Of a stretch of 64,000 nt of DNA, positions 11,027 through 23,200 are shown in pieces. This stretch comes from Phlebopus portentosus (taxonomy: Eukaryota > Basidiomycota > Agaricomycetes > Boletales > Boletinellaceae): assembly GCA_037892935.1 (NCBI GenBank), contig JAYXKI010000017.1:682001-746000 (forward strand), written 5' to 3'. The notes beneath the pieces were generated by a model. It did not search any database, was not told the origin of the DNA, and saw only the letters and a list, made by a program, of their open reading frames with translations. The position numbers and the translations under genes were made by a program. Each line of letters starts with the position of its first letter. The stretch's first letter is position 1.

Positions 11027-12437
11027 ATGACCGGTTCCGAAGCAAGAAAGCTGTTTGAACCGATACGTGTAGGCAACATCGAGCTAGCGCATCGCGTTGT
11101 CCTAGCGCCTCTCGGACGCTTTCGTGCAGACGGTGCCCACGTACCTACCGATCTCATGGTGGAGTATTACTCCCAACGCGCAAGCGTTCCTGGCACTCTG
11201 CTGATTTCTGAAGCTACTATGATCTCTCCGAGGGCAGGTGGGTACGATAATCTCCCGGGTATCTGGAGCGAAGAACAGATTTCAGGTTGGAGAAAGGTGA
11301 GGATGGCTTATTTTATTTTATTTTTTTTTTTCTCTGACGAAAAGATACCTGTTAGATCGTTGATGCCGTCCATGCGCAAGGCTCCTTCATGTACATGCAG
11401 CTCTGGGCAGTAGGTCGGGCAGCGGATCCAGCGATCATTGCGCAGCATGACTGCATAGAGAACCCGGGCGGACCGTATCCCTACGTATCTGCATCCGACA
11501 TCCCTCTCGGTGATCGCAACGACGGGATTAAACCATGTTCTCTGACTCACGACGAAATTCTGGAATATATTGAACTCTACGGGCAAGCAGCGCATAACGC
11601 CGTCCACCGCGCAGGCTTCGATGGCGTTGAGATTCATGGAGCCCACGGATACCTGATAGATCAGTTCACGCAGGACGTATCGAATAAACGTACAGACCAG
11701 TGGGGAGGCAGTATGGAGAATCGAATACGCTTCGCCTTGGAGGTGGTCCAAAAAGTTGTTAGAGTTGTAGGCGAGGAGAGGACGGGTATTCGCTTAAGCC
11801 CGTTTAATACATTTCAAGGTCAGCACCTTTCAGCATCATACTGAATGGTATGCTGACTGATCCCCACCCCCCGCGGGGCTCAGATATGAGAATGCATAAT
11901 CCTGAGCCAACTTTTTCCGCACTTGTCTCTCGTATTAGAGAAGCCTATCCACGATTTGCCTATCTGCACGTCGTCGAGCCTCGAATAGCCGGTGCAGGTG
12001 ATCGCGAGGCGCTTGCTGGCGAGTCCAACGATTTCCTGAGGACCATCTGGAAGAGGCCCGATAGTGCAAGCAATGGATCCGTGTATATAAGTGCCGGCGG
12101 ATACACACCAAGCGGAGCACTGGAACAAGCAGAGAACGATGGAGAACTCGTTGCATTTGGGAGGCACTTTATTTCGAACGTCAGCTTTTATATACATTTA
12201 ATCTTTCTTTTCCTTTTTGAATGGACGCTTACTCGTTTTCTCTCGATATGACAGCCCGATTTGCCCGAACGAGTAAAGAAAGATATTCCCTTCACTCCAT
12301 ACAACCGCGACCTTTTCTACGCGGTAGGGTTGCCGATGGGATACATTGACTATCCTTTTGCGAATGATGAGACGAGGCGCAAGTACCAGGAGAATTGGGC
12401 TAAATGGAAGAACTCAAATGCCCATGGCATCAGTTGA
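11027..12437 (+). CDS. Old Yellow Enzyme (FMN ene-reductase) copy 3, with Gly in the FMN-tuning Thr position
   Basis: Exons 11027-11296, 11356-11818, 11884-12179 and 12255-12437, about 403 residues, stop TGA. The start gives MTGSEARKLFEPIRVGNIEL; the frame is open 44 codons further upstream, so a longer N-terminus is possible. Motifs: [50 protein letters not shown], active site [14 protein letters not shown] (His-x-x-His and Tyr), [46 protein letters not shown] and PDLPERVKKDI. Oddity: residue 30 is Gly where the other copies read PLTR; in yeast OYE1 this Thr (Thr37) hydrogen-bonds the flavin and sets its redox potential. Intron 1 contains a T-rich run. No frame break. Function otherwise as for copy 2; substrate unknown. 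Confidence 0.93.
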
Positions 12438-13072
12438 CCATGGGAATGAGATATTGATAGGCAGCGGGCCCCTTCAATGCTTTTAGTATTTTATTCGTCC
12501 TGTTCATGGCCCGATAGTGCCAAGTAGGTCGAGCAACTAGAAATAGATAATAATGGCCTCTTCAGCACAGCCGATTGGACCTTGGAAAAAAGTGAAAGAA
12601 GGCGAGATAAAATGAACAGAATGGATTCATCTGCCAATGGAAATAAATGACTTTCTGCACGATCCAGGCGTTCACGACCATAGATTGGAAAGTTGATTGT
12701 TTCCTCCGCCGTGTGTGATCAACGGAGAAAATTCGCGCAACACCGATATGACGTAGTAAAATATGATGTGAAAGAGATTCGCATTATGGATCCGCCGCCG
12801 TGTCAGTTGGTAAAGTACACAGATGTGGTCATAAAATGCCGTGAATAGCGATGCTGATACAGACATAGGTAAACAGAAAAGAGATGAATGTGGACGCAGA
12901 TGTAGGTATATCCGCGTAGCTTTGATCTTTGATATTCGAGGGACCCTAAAGGAAACAACACACCGATGAATCGGAGGGGCGCTTCAAAACATGAGCGAAA
13001 AACGCACCGAAGGAAACAGACTCTAAAGCAGCGACGTGTATATGATGCAGAAGCCCAAGCCCAGGACGAATC
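12438..13072. other. Convergent intergenic stretch
   Basis: About 630 bp between the 3' ends of OYE copy 3 (plus) and the serine palmitoyltransferase small-subunit gene (minus). No gene or repeat recognised. Confidence 0.5.
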
Positions 13073-13406
13073 CTACCCGAGGAGGTAGTAGCGCGTCCGA
13101 GCGAACGATATAGAGATGAATTGTGGAATGAACCGGACAAAGCCAAGACCTATCAGACCAAGAATCAAGGCGACGACGATAACTTGCGAGATACATTCAC
13201 GCTCAACATCCAAGTCTCATTACCATACTCACACCGAGATACTCACCGACGAGAAGCTTTTCCCAAGGTTCCATCACGCTCAGCCCAAAGGTGACCGAAA
13301 TCCAGAGCGACAGCCTCCAGAGCAAGGCAGCGAGCGGCTGATCAGGCTGCTTGTACATCTTCTTCTTCTCTTCACCCTGCGCGGTGGACGATGACGGAGT
13401 GGACAT
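13073..13406 (-). CDS. Serine palmitoyltransferase small activating subunit (Tsc3/ssSPT-like)
   Basis: Tiny two-exon minus-strand gene: exons 13406-13247 and 13182-13073, intron GTGAGT...AG of 64 bp, 89 residues, stop TAG. Family signature: WISVTFGLSVMEPWEKLLV, where the MEPWE motif inside a membrane helix is the hallmark of small subunits of serine palmitoyltransferase (compare the LEPWE of the animal SPTSSA family). After the intron comes a second hydrophobic segment, VIVVALILGLIGLGFVRFIP, and a short tail ending RTRYYLLG. A hydrophilic N-terminus (MSTPSSST...EEKKK) precedes the helices. These subunits bind the SPT heterodimer in the endoplasmic reticulum and stimulate the first step of sphingolipid synthesis (serine plus palmitoyl-CoA). 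The ATG at 13406 fits family length; an in-frame upstream ATG exists. Neighbouring OYE genes appear unrelated. Confidence 0.82.
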
Positions 13407-14313
13407 CGTACTAGTACTGTAAACTTCGTATCTAAGACTCTGCTGCATCTGTGCCCCTCTCGCGTATGATGATATTGCCGCTGCGTTGAAGAAGGTAAAG
13501 GAGAGGCCGACGTCGAGGTCGCCGAAGTGAGAAGATGTTGATACGATTGATGAAAAGCAAGCACGGACGGAGGCATAATTTATAAGAATACATCTAGTGC
13601 AAAAGGGAAGGATCAAACGGATGATGACGAATAACAATAGTAATTACACCGCTGAAGGTCGATCGGGCTGCATCGGGCAGGGCAGCGTGACCGCGTTGGC
13701 CGCTTTCCTGGACGCCGATCGATGACGTAGCTTCGGCGAGCGAGTAAAATCGAGCTTCATTCCTGTGTGCAAGTTATGAACGACCCGAGCTACGTCGATA
13801 ACACCAAATATTGCTGCCTTTGCCTCTCTAACGTGTCCGTGACAATTTTCTCTTTTAGACTCTATGGCCTGAGAAGGCAAACCCGACGAGCGGTACAAGT
13901 TCCGAACTGCGATCTGCCGCGGTACCAGATTTACGAAGTTTTCTCGTCCACTAAGACGCAAGCATCAAAAGAAGATATGAGGTACCTCGAACGTCACAGA
14001 CACGGTCCGAGGAGTCGCACTTTCGTGTAATCCGGCTCATTCTGCGTGTCGGGAGTGTATGCCTCTATTGATATTTCGTTCATCTCGTTCTAATTATAGT
14101 TTCCATTTTACATTGAATTTTTGAAGAGTCGAATCAAACAGATTCCATACGGAATAGGATCGGAAGAAACTTGAATCGACGCCTCCGAAAATACTTGGGC
14201 GTACTAGTACTTATCTGCATCAGACCGCAATCGTTGGAAAAGCTGAAGCATGGATCCAGGCATGTATTTCACGTACAAAATCACAGTTGTATAATCTTGA
14301 CTCGACTACAAGT
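13407..14313. other. Intergenic stretch between the SPT subunit and OYE copy 4
   Basis: About 900 bp. Overlapping open frames of up to 105 codons on both strands around 13644-14030 show no motif; judged chance. It contains the promoter of the SPT subunit and the 3' flank of OYE copy 4. Confidence 0.45.
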
Positions 14314-15716
14314 CTATGCACTAAGTTTCTCACGCTCGCCTTTCTTCTCCTTGTATCTCTCCTCCGTCTCCTTGTCCGCAAAAGCGTAATCGATGTATCC
14401 AACCGGGTTCCCAGGAGTATAGAACGTCGCGCGGTCGTACGGCGTAAGCGGAATGCCCTTCTTGATACGCGCAGGAAGGTCGGGCTGTTAGTGCGGCGTT
14501 CAAGGTGAAAAGCCGCGGTTTAGTATCAATTTTTTAGAGGCGAAGATGTCAAAGCCAAAAAATGAAACATACATACGTTTGGAATAAAGAACCTTCCAAA
14601 GACAATGAGGTCGTCAGTCTTCTCTGCATCTTCGAGAGCACTTTCAGGCTTGTATCCTCCAGCACTAAGGTATACGGATCCATTCTTCTCGCTGCTGGGA
14701 CCTTTCCAAATGGCACGAAGAAAATCATTTGACTCGTCTGCGAGCGGCGTACGGTCCGCACTTCCAGCTGCACGGGGTTCAACAACATGTATGTAGGAGA
14801 AATGCGGATATGCCTCGCGCATGTGTGAGACCAAGTATGCGAACGTCGGCTGTGGATGTTCCATGTGCATATCTTCACGAAGGAAAATCATCATCACGAA
14901 ACATGATCTAGCTAAATGTGGAGAACCTACCTTGGAAGGTGCTGAATGGGCTCAGACGAATACCTGTGCGGTCCTCCCCTACCACACTCACAACTTTCTT
15001 TATAACCTCGAGCGCGAAACGCGTCCTGTTTTCAATCTTTCCGCCCCATTGGTCTGTCCGTTTGTTTGACACGTCCTGTATGAATTGGTCGACAAGGTAT
15101 CCGTGCGCGCCGTGGATTTCTACACCATCAAAGCCAGCTCTATGCACGGCATTATGCGCAGCTTGGCCGTACAACTCTATGTATTCAAGGATCTCCTCAT
15201 GTGTGAGAGGGCGAGGACTAGGGTTGTCCTTCTTAGTGCTGAGCGGTATATCAGATGCAGAGACGTAGGGATACGGCCCGCCTGGGTTTCTCGGAGAATC
15301 AGGCTGAGTAACGACATTGTAGATCGCTGCGCGTCCGATTGCCCAGAGCTGAAGATAGATGTAGGAGCCTTGTGCGTGCACCGCATCGACTACCTATCTT
15401 CTCTTCAATACTGTGTATGCGTATTACCAACACTCTCAATACACCTCACCTTCTTCCACCCTTCGACCTGCGCATCGCTCCAAATCCCGGGGACCTGCTC
15501 ATACCCCCCGGCCTTCGCAGCGATGAAAGTCGCTTCGGTGATAAGCAGCGTCCCGGGCACGCTCGCGCGCTGCGCGTAGTAGTCTGCCGTTATGTCCGTG
15601 GGGACATGCGCTGCGTCTGCGCGGTACCGCGTGAGCGGCGCGAGCACGACGCGGTGCGAAAGGTTGAGGTTGCCGACGAGGATCGGCTGGAAGAGCTTCG
15701 CTCCGGAGTTTGGCAT
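14314..15716 (-). CDS. Old Yellow Enzyme (FMN ene-reductase) copy 4
   Basis: Minus strand, exons 15716-15450, 15393-14931, 14872-14577 and 14484-14314, about 398 residues, stop TAG. Starts [19 protein letters not shown]. Motifs: [49 protein letters not shown], active site [14 protein letters not shown] with His-x-x-His and Tyr, [58 protein letters not shown] and [17 protein letters not shown]. All splice sites are canonical and exon sizes 2 and 3 (463 and 296 nt) equal those of copies 2 and 3. No frame break or missing catalytic residue. It is the closest gene upstream of the myosin locus, on the opposite strand. Confidence 0.94.
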
Positions 15717-17250
15717 CTGAGAGAAGTTCAGTGGGCCTTGTGGTAGGAGCATATGGCCTCCTCGCTTGATCCCTACCTGGGTAATGGAGTCTGAAGAAAT
15801 GCGCAAGTTGAATTCGCAAGGCTGGAGTATTCAATCAACAAGTCAACGGTCGCTCACTTTGACGGACTTTATGGACTGACAGTACTAGTGTTCGGTGGCA
15901 GAAAGCTATCTCGCTGACGAATCCATTGCGTGTGAGCAGATGATAGTTAAGCAGACAGTCCGAGTCCCAGATCGACGTCACCGATTTGGTCCCGACGGTC
16001 TGATCGGGATGACGCCATTCCTCAAGGATAAAAAAGCCGAGTACTGTATACTATACCGAGACGTTCCAGCACGTTCCTTCATCGCACTGTTCATAATACA
16101 TCTACAGCCTATTTGATTTCATTCATGTCTTCATACTTCAGGTACGGTATTGTCCTTGCTAGTTTTCGCAGTAATATAGTAAGTTGGTTAAGTCTGCATT
16201 GGCAGCTTGATCCAGACTACGACTCAGATTACTCGGAAGTACAGCACTAGTAGTGTGTAGGACACTATGCATACTTCTTAGTATTCCACTTGTTTTCATA
16301 CTTTGTTTGAATGAAGGAAATGGATCATGCCTTGAGCACTGGATTCCTGGTTTTCTACTCTCTGACTCTTGTCAATGCCGTCCGTTCAGGCCAACCCGGA
16401 TCTATATTCGCCTGCGAAATAAATAGATGTCTCGATATAAGGAAGGAAAGCCTACCCAATGTGTGGCTGATCTAGATCCCCCGAGCAGTTATGTATTCCA
16501 CACTCCTTGAAACTCGACTGCAACTGAATAATCACAAGTTTTTGCGAAAAACATTGACATCGACTCCTTGACACCCAAGAGAATCAAATCTTGACCAAAT
16601 GTATCGCAAATAAGTCAAGGAGCTCTCCGATCTTGCTACATTTGTAGCCGTCAGCACAGCAGTTTTCTCGCTGCGATGAACCCTTTTCTGCCTCCTGGAA
16701 TACATCGTGATGTCTCGTGCTAAGAAAGGCCTAAAAAACCTATCGAGAGTACCTCAAGCAGCAAAAGTCACTAATCGGGGTTTGCCGTTTTGTTCAGAGA
16801 TACTCTTGCAAAAGCATAACGACAAGCATGGACGACGAAATCAGAGTCCTGACCCAGTGAAGCAGAGAGTTTGCCGCTTTGCGATATACCGAGGCTCGCC
16901 GCCGATCAGTTATGTAATTGCATGTTACGTAGCTTTACCAAATCGAGCACGTCGTGTTCGTTGAATGCGCCCGGCCTCGAACGCGTTTCCCTTCCCCACG
17001 ACGCGTCTCCACCCCTGTAAGGACGCTCGACGGTCTGCAGTCCTTTGGGCGCTGTCGGATATACCTTTAGATACGCAAACTACGCGCACTGAAAGGCAAA
17101 GTAACTGGGGCTGTCGGCGCGGAGGCCCCTATCATTTATTGAGGCTCTATACCGTGACGGTCTTTGGATCACTGCTGTACTCTATTCGAAACTTCGAGGC
17201 CCCCGAGGTCAACTGCTGGACCATAGCTATAAGATATAGTGAGGGAGAGC
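15717..17250. other. Divergent intergenic region between OYE copy 4 and myosin II
   Basis: About 1.5 kb holding both promoters. Short open frames (for example 16707-16964 and 16965-17348) have no recognisable product, and the latter runs into the myosin start in another frame. Nothing else seen. Confidence 0.5.
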
Positions 17251-20200
17251 ATGGCCGTCCCTCGACTGTCTCAAGGAGCAGAGTCGGCACGCATAGCGGC
17301 TGCGCAAGCCGAATTCAACGAGAAGAAGTGGGTCTGGGTGCCCGATGACAAAGAGGGATATCTTGCAGGATGGGTTGTTAAAGAGGAAGGCGATGACGGT
17401 TGGGTGGTTATGGCAGCAGGCGGAGAGGTGAGTTTGCCGTGGTCGTTGGCTTGGTGCATATGTTGAGCTTTCAAACATCGACACAGATGCGTCGAGTACC
17501 TTTGTATGCGTTGTCAAAGATGAACCCGCCCAAGTTCGATAGAGTGGATGATATTGCGGATCTGACATTTCTAAATGAGGCCAGCGTGGTACATAATCTC
17601 CGCCTTCGCTATGGCTCGGGTGCTATTTATGTGAGGATTCTGTGGTCTAAGAGTTACTCTTAAACATGAACTAACGCGCTTCCAGACTTATTCGTCACTT
17701 TTCCTAGTGGCCATTAATCCATACCAGAACTTGCCATTATATACCGATGCTATCGTTCAACAATACCGTGGCAAGCGCCGGGACGAGCACCCTCCGCACA
17801 TATTCGCTGTAGCTGAGCGTGCCTGGGTCAGTATGGGCGAAGAGCGAGAGAACCAGAGTATATTGATCACCGGGGAGTCTGGTGCAGGAAAGACAGAGAG
17901 TACCAAGAAGGTTATCCAGTATCTCGCCGCTATCGCCTCCGACGTGCATTCATCGCATACTCGTTCCCCATCGCTTGCATCTGCGTCTAGCTCGTTCAAT
18001 TCCGGTCTTCCGCGATCTCAAAGTATGAACCGCAAAAGTATCAGCGGAGCTTCTCAGCTTCCTTTGACTGCGAAGGGTCGGCTTGGACTGCTTGAGCGGC
18101 AAATTTTACAGGCGAACCCAATTCTCGAGGCGTTTGGAAATGCTCAGACCCAGAGGAATAATAACTCGAGTCGCTTCGGCAAGTTCATTCGCATCAGTTT
18201 TGCACCGGATGGAAGCATCGCTGGTGCCAACATTGATTGGTACCTACTCGAGAAGAGTCGAGTCGTCGTAAGAAGCGAGGCTGAGAGGAGTTTTCACGTG
18301 TTCTATCAGCTCATGGAGGCTGAGGCTGAGCTCAAGCGTAAGTTCTAAGTTTTCTTTAACAGGGTAATTGCTCATCCCTAATAGGACAACTACTCTTGGA
18401 TGGCGGCGTTGAGGATTACGAGTATTTGAACAAGAGCCGCAGAGAAGTCGACGGTGTAGATGACCGAGAAGAATGGAGACACCTCAAAGTCAGTCGTTTT
18501 GGGGCTATTCATGCACTTGACTAATCTCTATGCCACTACAGAATGCTCTGGAGGTCGTTGGCCTTACACCTATTGAGCAATTCGACCTCTTCCGCATCGT
18601 TGCTGCTATTATGCACATCGGAAACATCACAATTACAGCCACTAGGGCCGATGATGCTTTGATGCCTGATACTTCTGAAGCCGAACGCGTCTGCCATCTC
18701 TTGGGAATTCCCGTCGGCGAGTTTACGAAAGCGGTACTGCGACCCCGCGTACTTGCAGGCCGCGAGTGGGTCACGCAAGCTCGTACTCGTCAGCAGGCTT
18801 TGGATGAACTTTCTGCCTTTTGCAAAACTCTTTACGAGAGGAGCTTCGGTGCTTTGGTCGATCGAATCAATCGCGCGCTCGACAGACCTTCATCCAAGTC
18901 GACGTTTATCGGCGTACTGGATATCGCGGGATTCGAGATCTTCGAAACGAATGCATACGAACAGCTGCTCATCAACTATACCAACGAGCGACTTCAACAA
19001 TTCTTCAATCATCACATGTTTGAACTCGAGCAGGAGGAGTATGCTCGTGAGAGCATCGAATGGGAGTATCATGACTTCGGGCTCGACTCGCAGCCTACGA
19101 TTGAGCTCATTGAATCCAGTGGTAACACTATTGGCATTTTGAGCTGCTTGGACGAGGAGTGTATCATGCCGAAAGCAAACGATTCGACGTTTACGCAGAA
19201 GTTACATCAGCTATGGAGTGGAGAACTACAGCACGGTGAAGTGATTCATTCCGGTAGAGAAAAGTATACCCCTACCCGCTTCGAACAAGGGTTCATCATC
19301 AAGCATTATGCTGGTGACGTCGAGTATCGGACAGAGGGGTGGTTGGAGAAGAACAAGGATCCTCTGAATGACAACCTGACGCGCCTCCTTGCTGCCTCGG
19401 ACGAGCCTTATGTAGCAAGGCTATTCGCAGACTACGCCGAAGCGTTACCTGCAAACGGTTCACTCAGGGGCCTAGACGGTACGTTTGGGAAGAAGCGTAC
19501 CGTAAAGAAGGGTGCCTTCCGAACCGTCGCACAACGGCATAAAGAGCAGCTAGCAAGCTTGATGAATCAGCTCAAGGCGACGCAACCACATTTTGTTCGG
19601 TGTATTGTACCGAATGGGAACAAGAAGGCTGGGCGGATGGATGTTCCTCTCGTCCTCGACCAACTGCGTTGTAACGGTGTTTTGGAGGGTATTCGTATCG
19701 CACGGCTGGGTTATCCCTAATCGTCTTCCTTTTGTTGAGTTCAGACAGCGTTATGAAGTGCTCACTCCTGGTATCATCCCTCGCGGATACATGGATGGGC
19801 GGAAAGCGTGTTTACGCATGGTCGACGCACTCGAGCTCGATAAGTCGACGTATCGCATTGGTACATCCAAACTCTTCTTCAAGGCAGGCATTCTTGCAGA
19901 GCTGGAAGAGCGACGAGACGCTTTGCTCTTTGACATCTTCTCAAGGTTACAGGCCTATGCACGCATGTGGACTGCACGTCGGCAAATGAAGAAGATCTTG
20001 CATCGTGCAATCGCTGTTCGAACCATTCAGCGTAATGCTCGTGTTTATGGAGAACTGAGGGACTGGCCGTGGTGGCAGCTTTACACCAAGGTATGTCTCT
20101 TTGTGGGTCGTTGTATTACAACGAGTAATCAATGCTACTGTACAGGTCCGACCATTGCTTACAGCTACTCGGAATGATGAAGAGCTACGCAGGAAGGAGG

Positions 20201-23200
20201 CTGAGCTTGCTCTTATCAAAGAGAGAGCCGAACGTGACCTCCGCGAGAAGGAGGCCTTAGAGACCCTCAAGATGAAGCTCGAAGTGGACAAGCGAAAAGT
20301 CGAGGATGACCTCGAGGCTGAGCGATCCGTAGGTCTTGAAAAGGACGCTCAACTGAAGCGAAGCGCAGAGCGCATCGCTGAACTCGAAGACGACGTCGCG
20401 GCTCTCCAGACCGACTTGGACACGATAGACTCGCAGCTCGATAGAGTGATGGCGAACCACAAGGCAACGGAGGAAAAGTACGAGGCCTTGCGGGAGGCGT
20501 TTGACGAGGCTGCTAATCATCTCGTCCGCTTCGAGCAAGAACAGAAAGAATGGAAGGTCAGGGAAGAGGAGCTATCACAGAGTTTGATGGTCGCTGAGGA
20601 AAAGATGGAAGCCCTGCAATCGGAGCGCGACGAACTGCGCAGGGCATCTGCCGACACAAAACAGCAGCTGACGGAGCGAGAAGAGGACCTGATGCGTGCT
20701 CGCGAGAGACTGGAAACTACTGTCGCTGATCTTGAAGGCAAACTTGCCTCCGAGATTCGAAGTCGGTAAGTCGAGGCACTGATATCGGAGATTCATGAGA
20801 CTAATACTGACGGTCTGATTAGTGATCTCGGAAAAGCGCGATCGGATACGCTGGAACGGGAGGCACGTCAAGCTCAAGAGCAACTCACGGAGATGGCTCG
20901 TACCGTGAGCCAGTATGACGCCCTGATTACAAAGAAGGAAGTCGAAATTGGACGACTTGCCGCCGACCTAGGACGCTTATCAGATGAAAGGAACGAGGCA
21001 CTGAAGAAGATTACCCAGCTTCAGGGTCAAGCCGAGACAGCAAAGTCCCAATTTGATGCTCAGAAGAACGAAAATAACCGAAATACAGAGATGCAAGCTC
21101 GACTGCAGAAGGAGATGGACGAGCTTCGCGCACTAATGCAGGCGAAAACCTCCGAGGAGACCCGCCGCAGGGAAGTCGAGAAGAGTAAGGAAAAGGAGCT
21201 CTTGGACCTGCGCACACAGCTTTCCCAGCTCCAGAAGGAACTTTCTGAGGCGCGGAAAGTATCCATTGAAGGTCAAAATCGTCTGAAGACAGAACTGAGA
21301 CGGCTTTGCGCGAGAACGCCTCAATCCAGAGGGCGTATCAGGAGCTGGTTGACAACGAACATGCTAATCAGAGTCGGCAGAAGGAAGTTGAAGCCGCTCT
21401 GTCCGATGCGGACCGCACAAAGCGCCTTTTGGAGTCGGAACTACAAACGACAAAATCACGTCTGACCGACATAGAAGGCCAGCTCGCCGAAACCATCAAA
21501 TCTAAGGAGGTTAGTCTGAATGATCGCAGTTTATCTGCATGGATACCATTGCTAATGCATCGACCCTTCTTTCCCACGTCAGATGCTTGAGCGACAACTA
21601 ACCAGCGCCCAAGCCAAAGTCGAAGATTATGAGGAAGCAGTGATGCAGCTCGAACGGGAGAAGAGCAATTGGGTCAGGCAGATGGAACAAACGCGACAAC
21701 AGCTCGATGACGAGAAGGCGAAACGGCAGCAACTGGACAAGCATGCGGCAACACAGAAAGCCGAGATCATTCGTCTCAAGGACAGAAACATCAAGCTTGA
21801 CCGTGAACTCAATAAGGCACTTGATAATCTCAAGGCAAAGGAATGGGAGGTCAAACAGCTGGAGTCGCGTCAGGACAAGACGATTGTCGAGCACGTCCAT
21901 GTTCTTGAAGAGGCCAAACGCGTCACCGATCGTCAGCTATCTGAGGCTCAGGCAGAACTGCAGAAGAATGTATCATACATCCGATCTCTCGAGAAGTCGA
22001 AGGCTCGTCTTGTCAGTGAAGCCGAGGATCTGTCTCGAGCCGCTGAACAAGCGTCCCGTAGTAAAGACAAGAACTCACGAGCCAATGAAGAGAAGGCTAA
22101 TCGGGCAATCGCCGAGTCTCTGGATGCAAAGCGTGCCAAAGAGGCTGCCGAGATTCAAGCTCGTCGCGCTCAGAATGACCTGCAGAGCGCGAAAGATCAA
22201 ATAACTTTCCTCGAGCAGCAGCTGGCGGTAGTGCAGAAGTCAAAGAGTACACTAGAGTCGGAGCTGTCAACTCTTGCTGACGAGACAACAACGCCCAATT
22301 CGTTAGCTAAGGTCCGACGCGAATACGAATCGAAAATTGCTCAGCTGCAGAATGAGCTCGAAGAGTCAGAGGCTGCTCAATCGATCGCGAATCGCGTGAA
22401 GGATCTTGTGGAACGTCAGCACGCAGAGATTCGTAAATTAATTCTTCAGAGCGGTCCTCAAGACGACTCTTTCCGTTCACGGCTTTTGCAGGAACTACAG
22501 CAGACAGAAAAAGATCTCTACAAAGAAATGAGCAACCGGTCACACATGTTCCGTGATCTAGGTAACTCAGCTCAACGCTCCACTCCCGCCACGCCGTCGA
22601 AATCAACAAACAGGCCGGCAAACGGTGTCCTTCGTACTGTAAAGGATCTTCCTGAAGCCCCGAAGACACCTGATCGTCAGGTTGATCGTCTGAAGCAGCA
22701 GGTACAAGCCCTAGAGCTTCAGATGGCTGCCAGTGAGAGAGTTCGACGTCATCTGGAGGCGTCGCTGAGAGACATGGCTGCTGAGCTTGAGACTCTTGAT
22801 GGATCTAAGCAATCTCTTCAAGCATACAAAAAGCGCATGGCAAAAGAGAATGCTAGACTTAACGAGCTGCTTAGTGAGGAGGCGCAAGCCCGTCGCGCGA
22901 GTGAGGCCAATCATCTGGTCGGACTACAGAGTATGTGGGATAAGTTCCAGGACACTATTTCTGAGGAACGAGAGAACTACAATCGTCTGGAAGAATCTCG
23001 CCGCGCTCTGGTGAGTCACGGAATTGGTCTCTAATGCATCGATTCTCATTCCTGTCCTCTTTTAGCTCGTCCAGCAACGCAATGCTCAAGCGGAATTGGA
23101 GGCCCAGCGACGTCAAAACGCCGAACTCACTCAAGCAAAGATGAAGGTACAGGGCGAGCTGGCAAATCTCCAGGAGAGAATAGAACGCGAGAAATTGGCA

